A stretch of DNA of 64,000 bases from HGM04593 sp045654885 (GTDB taxonomy: Bacteria > Bacteroidota > Bacteroidia > Bacteroidales > Bacteroidaceae): assembly GCA_045654885.1 (NCBI GenBank), contig JAZOOF010000011.1, positions 15,038 to 79,037 of the forward strand, written 5' to 3'. Numbering within the stretch: position 1 is the first letter of the stretch; every line of letters begins with the position of its first letter. This document shows, in pieces, positions 63,543 to 64,000 of this stretch. A program made the translations under genes and the position numbers. Below the pieces are notes generated by a model. That model saw only the letters and a list, made by a program, of their open reading frames with translations. It was not told the origin of the DNA and ran no database searches.

Positions 63543-63885
63543 TAGTGTAAGACGTTTCTATTCATATGACGTTTAAAAAACAGAAACCTTACAAAAATAC
63601 CTATATTTTTCAAAAAAAATATAGAAGAATCCATAACAACAAAAAGAGAATAACTGCAGTTTGTAACAAAAGGCTTTACAGGTGAGCCAACAGACATTCA
63701 CTTCTCACTTTTGCCTCACAAGAGGCAAAAAGGCTGAAATGCCTAAAAGAGACAGCGCGCCAGGCTGACGCATGGCGAAAGACTGCAGTGTTATGGCACT
63801 CAGGGCGGACACACCGGTCCGCCCCTACTTTTCCTTTTTGGGCCTTTTCGCCCTTTTTAGGGTTCACCTGCAAAAGTTGGGGGGG
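63543..63885. other. Intergenic stretch with promoter and repeats
   Basis: About 340 bases. On the minus strand a TATTTTTG box (63600-63593) fits the -7 consensus for the LRR operon. Near 63800-63828 the palindrome GGGCGGACACACCGGTCCGCCC is a dispersed repeat related to that near 15900. The part from about 63860 is probably the end of the insertion sequence. A 65-codon frame here is not credible. Confidence 0.5.
63593..63600 (-). promoter_or_regulatory. -7 box for the LRR/ECF/anti-sigma operon
   Basis: TATTTTTG on the minus strand fits TAnnTTTG, about 50 bases before the LRR start codon. Confidence 0.45.
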
Positions 63886-64000
63886 CTATGCAAAAAGTTT
63901 AGTCAATCTATAGAAGAAAAATTTCAAATCAGTAACACCTCTGAGTTGTGCTCTGAATGCTTTGATTTTGGCATTAAAACTTTCTGCAAAAGCATTTGTG
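63886..64000 (-). mobile_element. 3' end of an ISL3-family transposase (partial)
   Basis: The minus strand reads a frame from the window edge to a TAG at 63886: TNAFAESFNAKIKAFRAQLR, then GVTDLKFFFYRLTKLFA. This is the conserved C-terminus of ISL3-type (IS204/IS1001) transposases of Bacteroidetes, including the last catalytic glutamate (AES). The rest lies outside the window. Confidence 0.85.

Noticed and set aside
63676..63873. 65-codon frame near the right edge
   Set aside because: It covers dispersed repeat sequence and the likely insertion-sequence end; composition is not protein-like.
1..64000. tRNA or rRNA genes
   Set aside because: No T-loop-like GGTTCGAATCC pattern within a cloverleaf and no rRNA-like stretch was noticed on either strand when reading by eye.

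Overview
The window comes from a Bacteroidales (Bacteroidetes) chromosome. Five signs support this: -7 promoter boxes of the TAnnTTTG type, the Bacteroidetes ATP synthase operon that starts with beta and epsilon, FtsX/MacB-type exporter operons, a BspA-like leucine-rich-repeat protein under an ECF sigma factor, and an ISL3-type transposase end. I cannot name the genus. No tRNA, rRNA or CRISPR array was seen.

Layout. (1) 1-0.5 kb: edge of a divergent gene pair around a long palindrome whose sequence reappears in the phage-like block at 49.4 kb. (2) 0.7-3.3 kb: a three-gene toxin-antitoxin-like cassette (HTH, DUF3990, small partner), about 850 bp of AT-rich non-coding DNA, and a Cas2-like/membrane protein pair. 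(3) 3.4-15.7 kb: an AT-rich defence island of two convergent modules sharing a terminator at 8.15-8.19 kb. The rightward module is a C5-cytosine methyltransferase, a protein with two GHKL ATPase domains, and a receiver-domain protein. The leftward module is a C5 methyltransferase, an adenine methyltransferase, two paralogous HNH nucleases and an SF2 helicase. A 191-bp segment with perfect 19-bp inverted ends lies directly upstream of the leftward operon and next to a tyrosine recombinase. It looks like an invertible promoter, apparently in the OFF orientation here, so the restriction-modification operon is probably phase variable. (4) 16.1-23.7 kb: ATP synthase operon atpDC-x-BEFHAG. (5) 23.9-26.5 kb: LexA/S24-type repressor, two small genes, and a ~660-bp non-coding element with inverted ends. 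(6) 26.5-40.4 kb: an eight-gene MacAB/TolC-like export operon that ends in its own NtrC-type regulator and histidine kinase. A sigma-54-like promoter and two tandem upstream sites precede its first gene. (7) 40.7-42.0 kb: an unknown gene. (8) 42.1-53.1 kb: a phage-like block with a tail/nozzle-like protein, putative u-spanin, holin, head adaptor, capsid and scaffold genes facing left, and three small genes plus a large terminase facing right. No portal, endolysin, integrase or tail fibre was seen. (9) 53.2-59.9 kb: an ABC-2 exporter operon behind an autoregulatory TetR gene. It is flanked by a repeat: the 3' end of the terminase gene recurs, diverged but in frame, at 60.0 kb. (10) 60.1-63.5 kb: LRR protein, ECF sigma and membrane anti-sigma-like protein. 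(11) 63.9 kb to the end: 3' end of an ISL3-type transposase.

The strongest leads are the invertible promoter controlling the methyltransferase/HNH/helicase operon, the methyltransferase/dual-GHKL/receiver module facing it, and the incomplete but apparently intact capsid/terminase block with its scattered relatives. Functional names rest on motifs read by eye; no database search was run.
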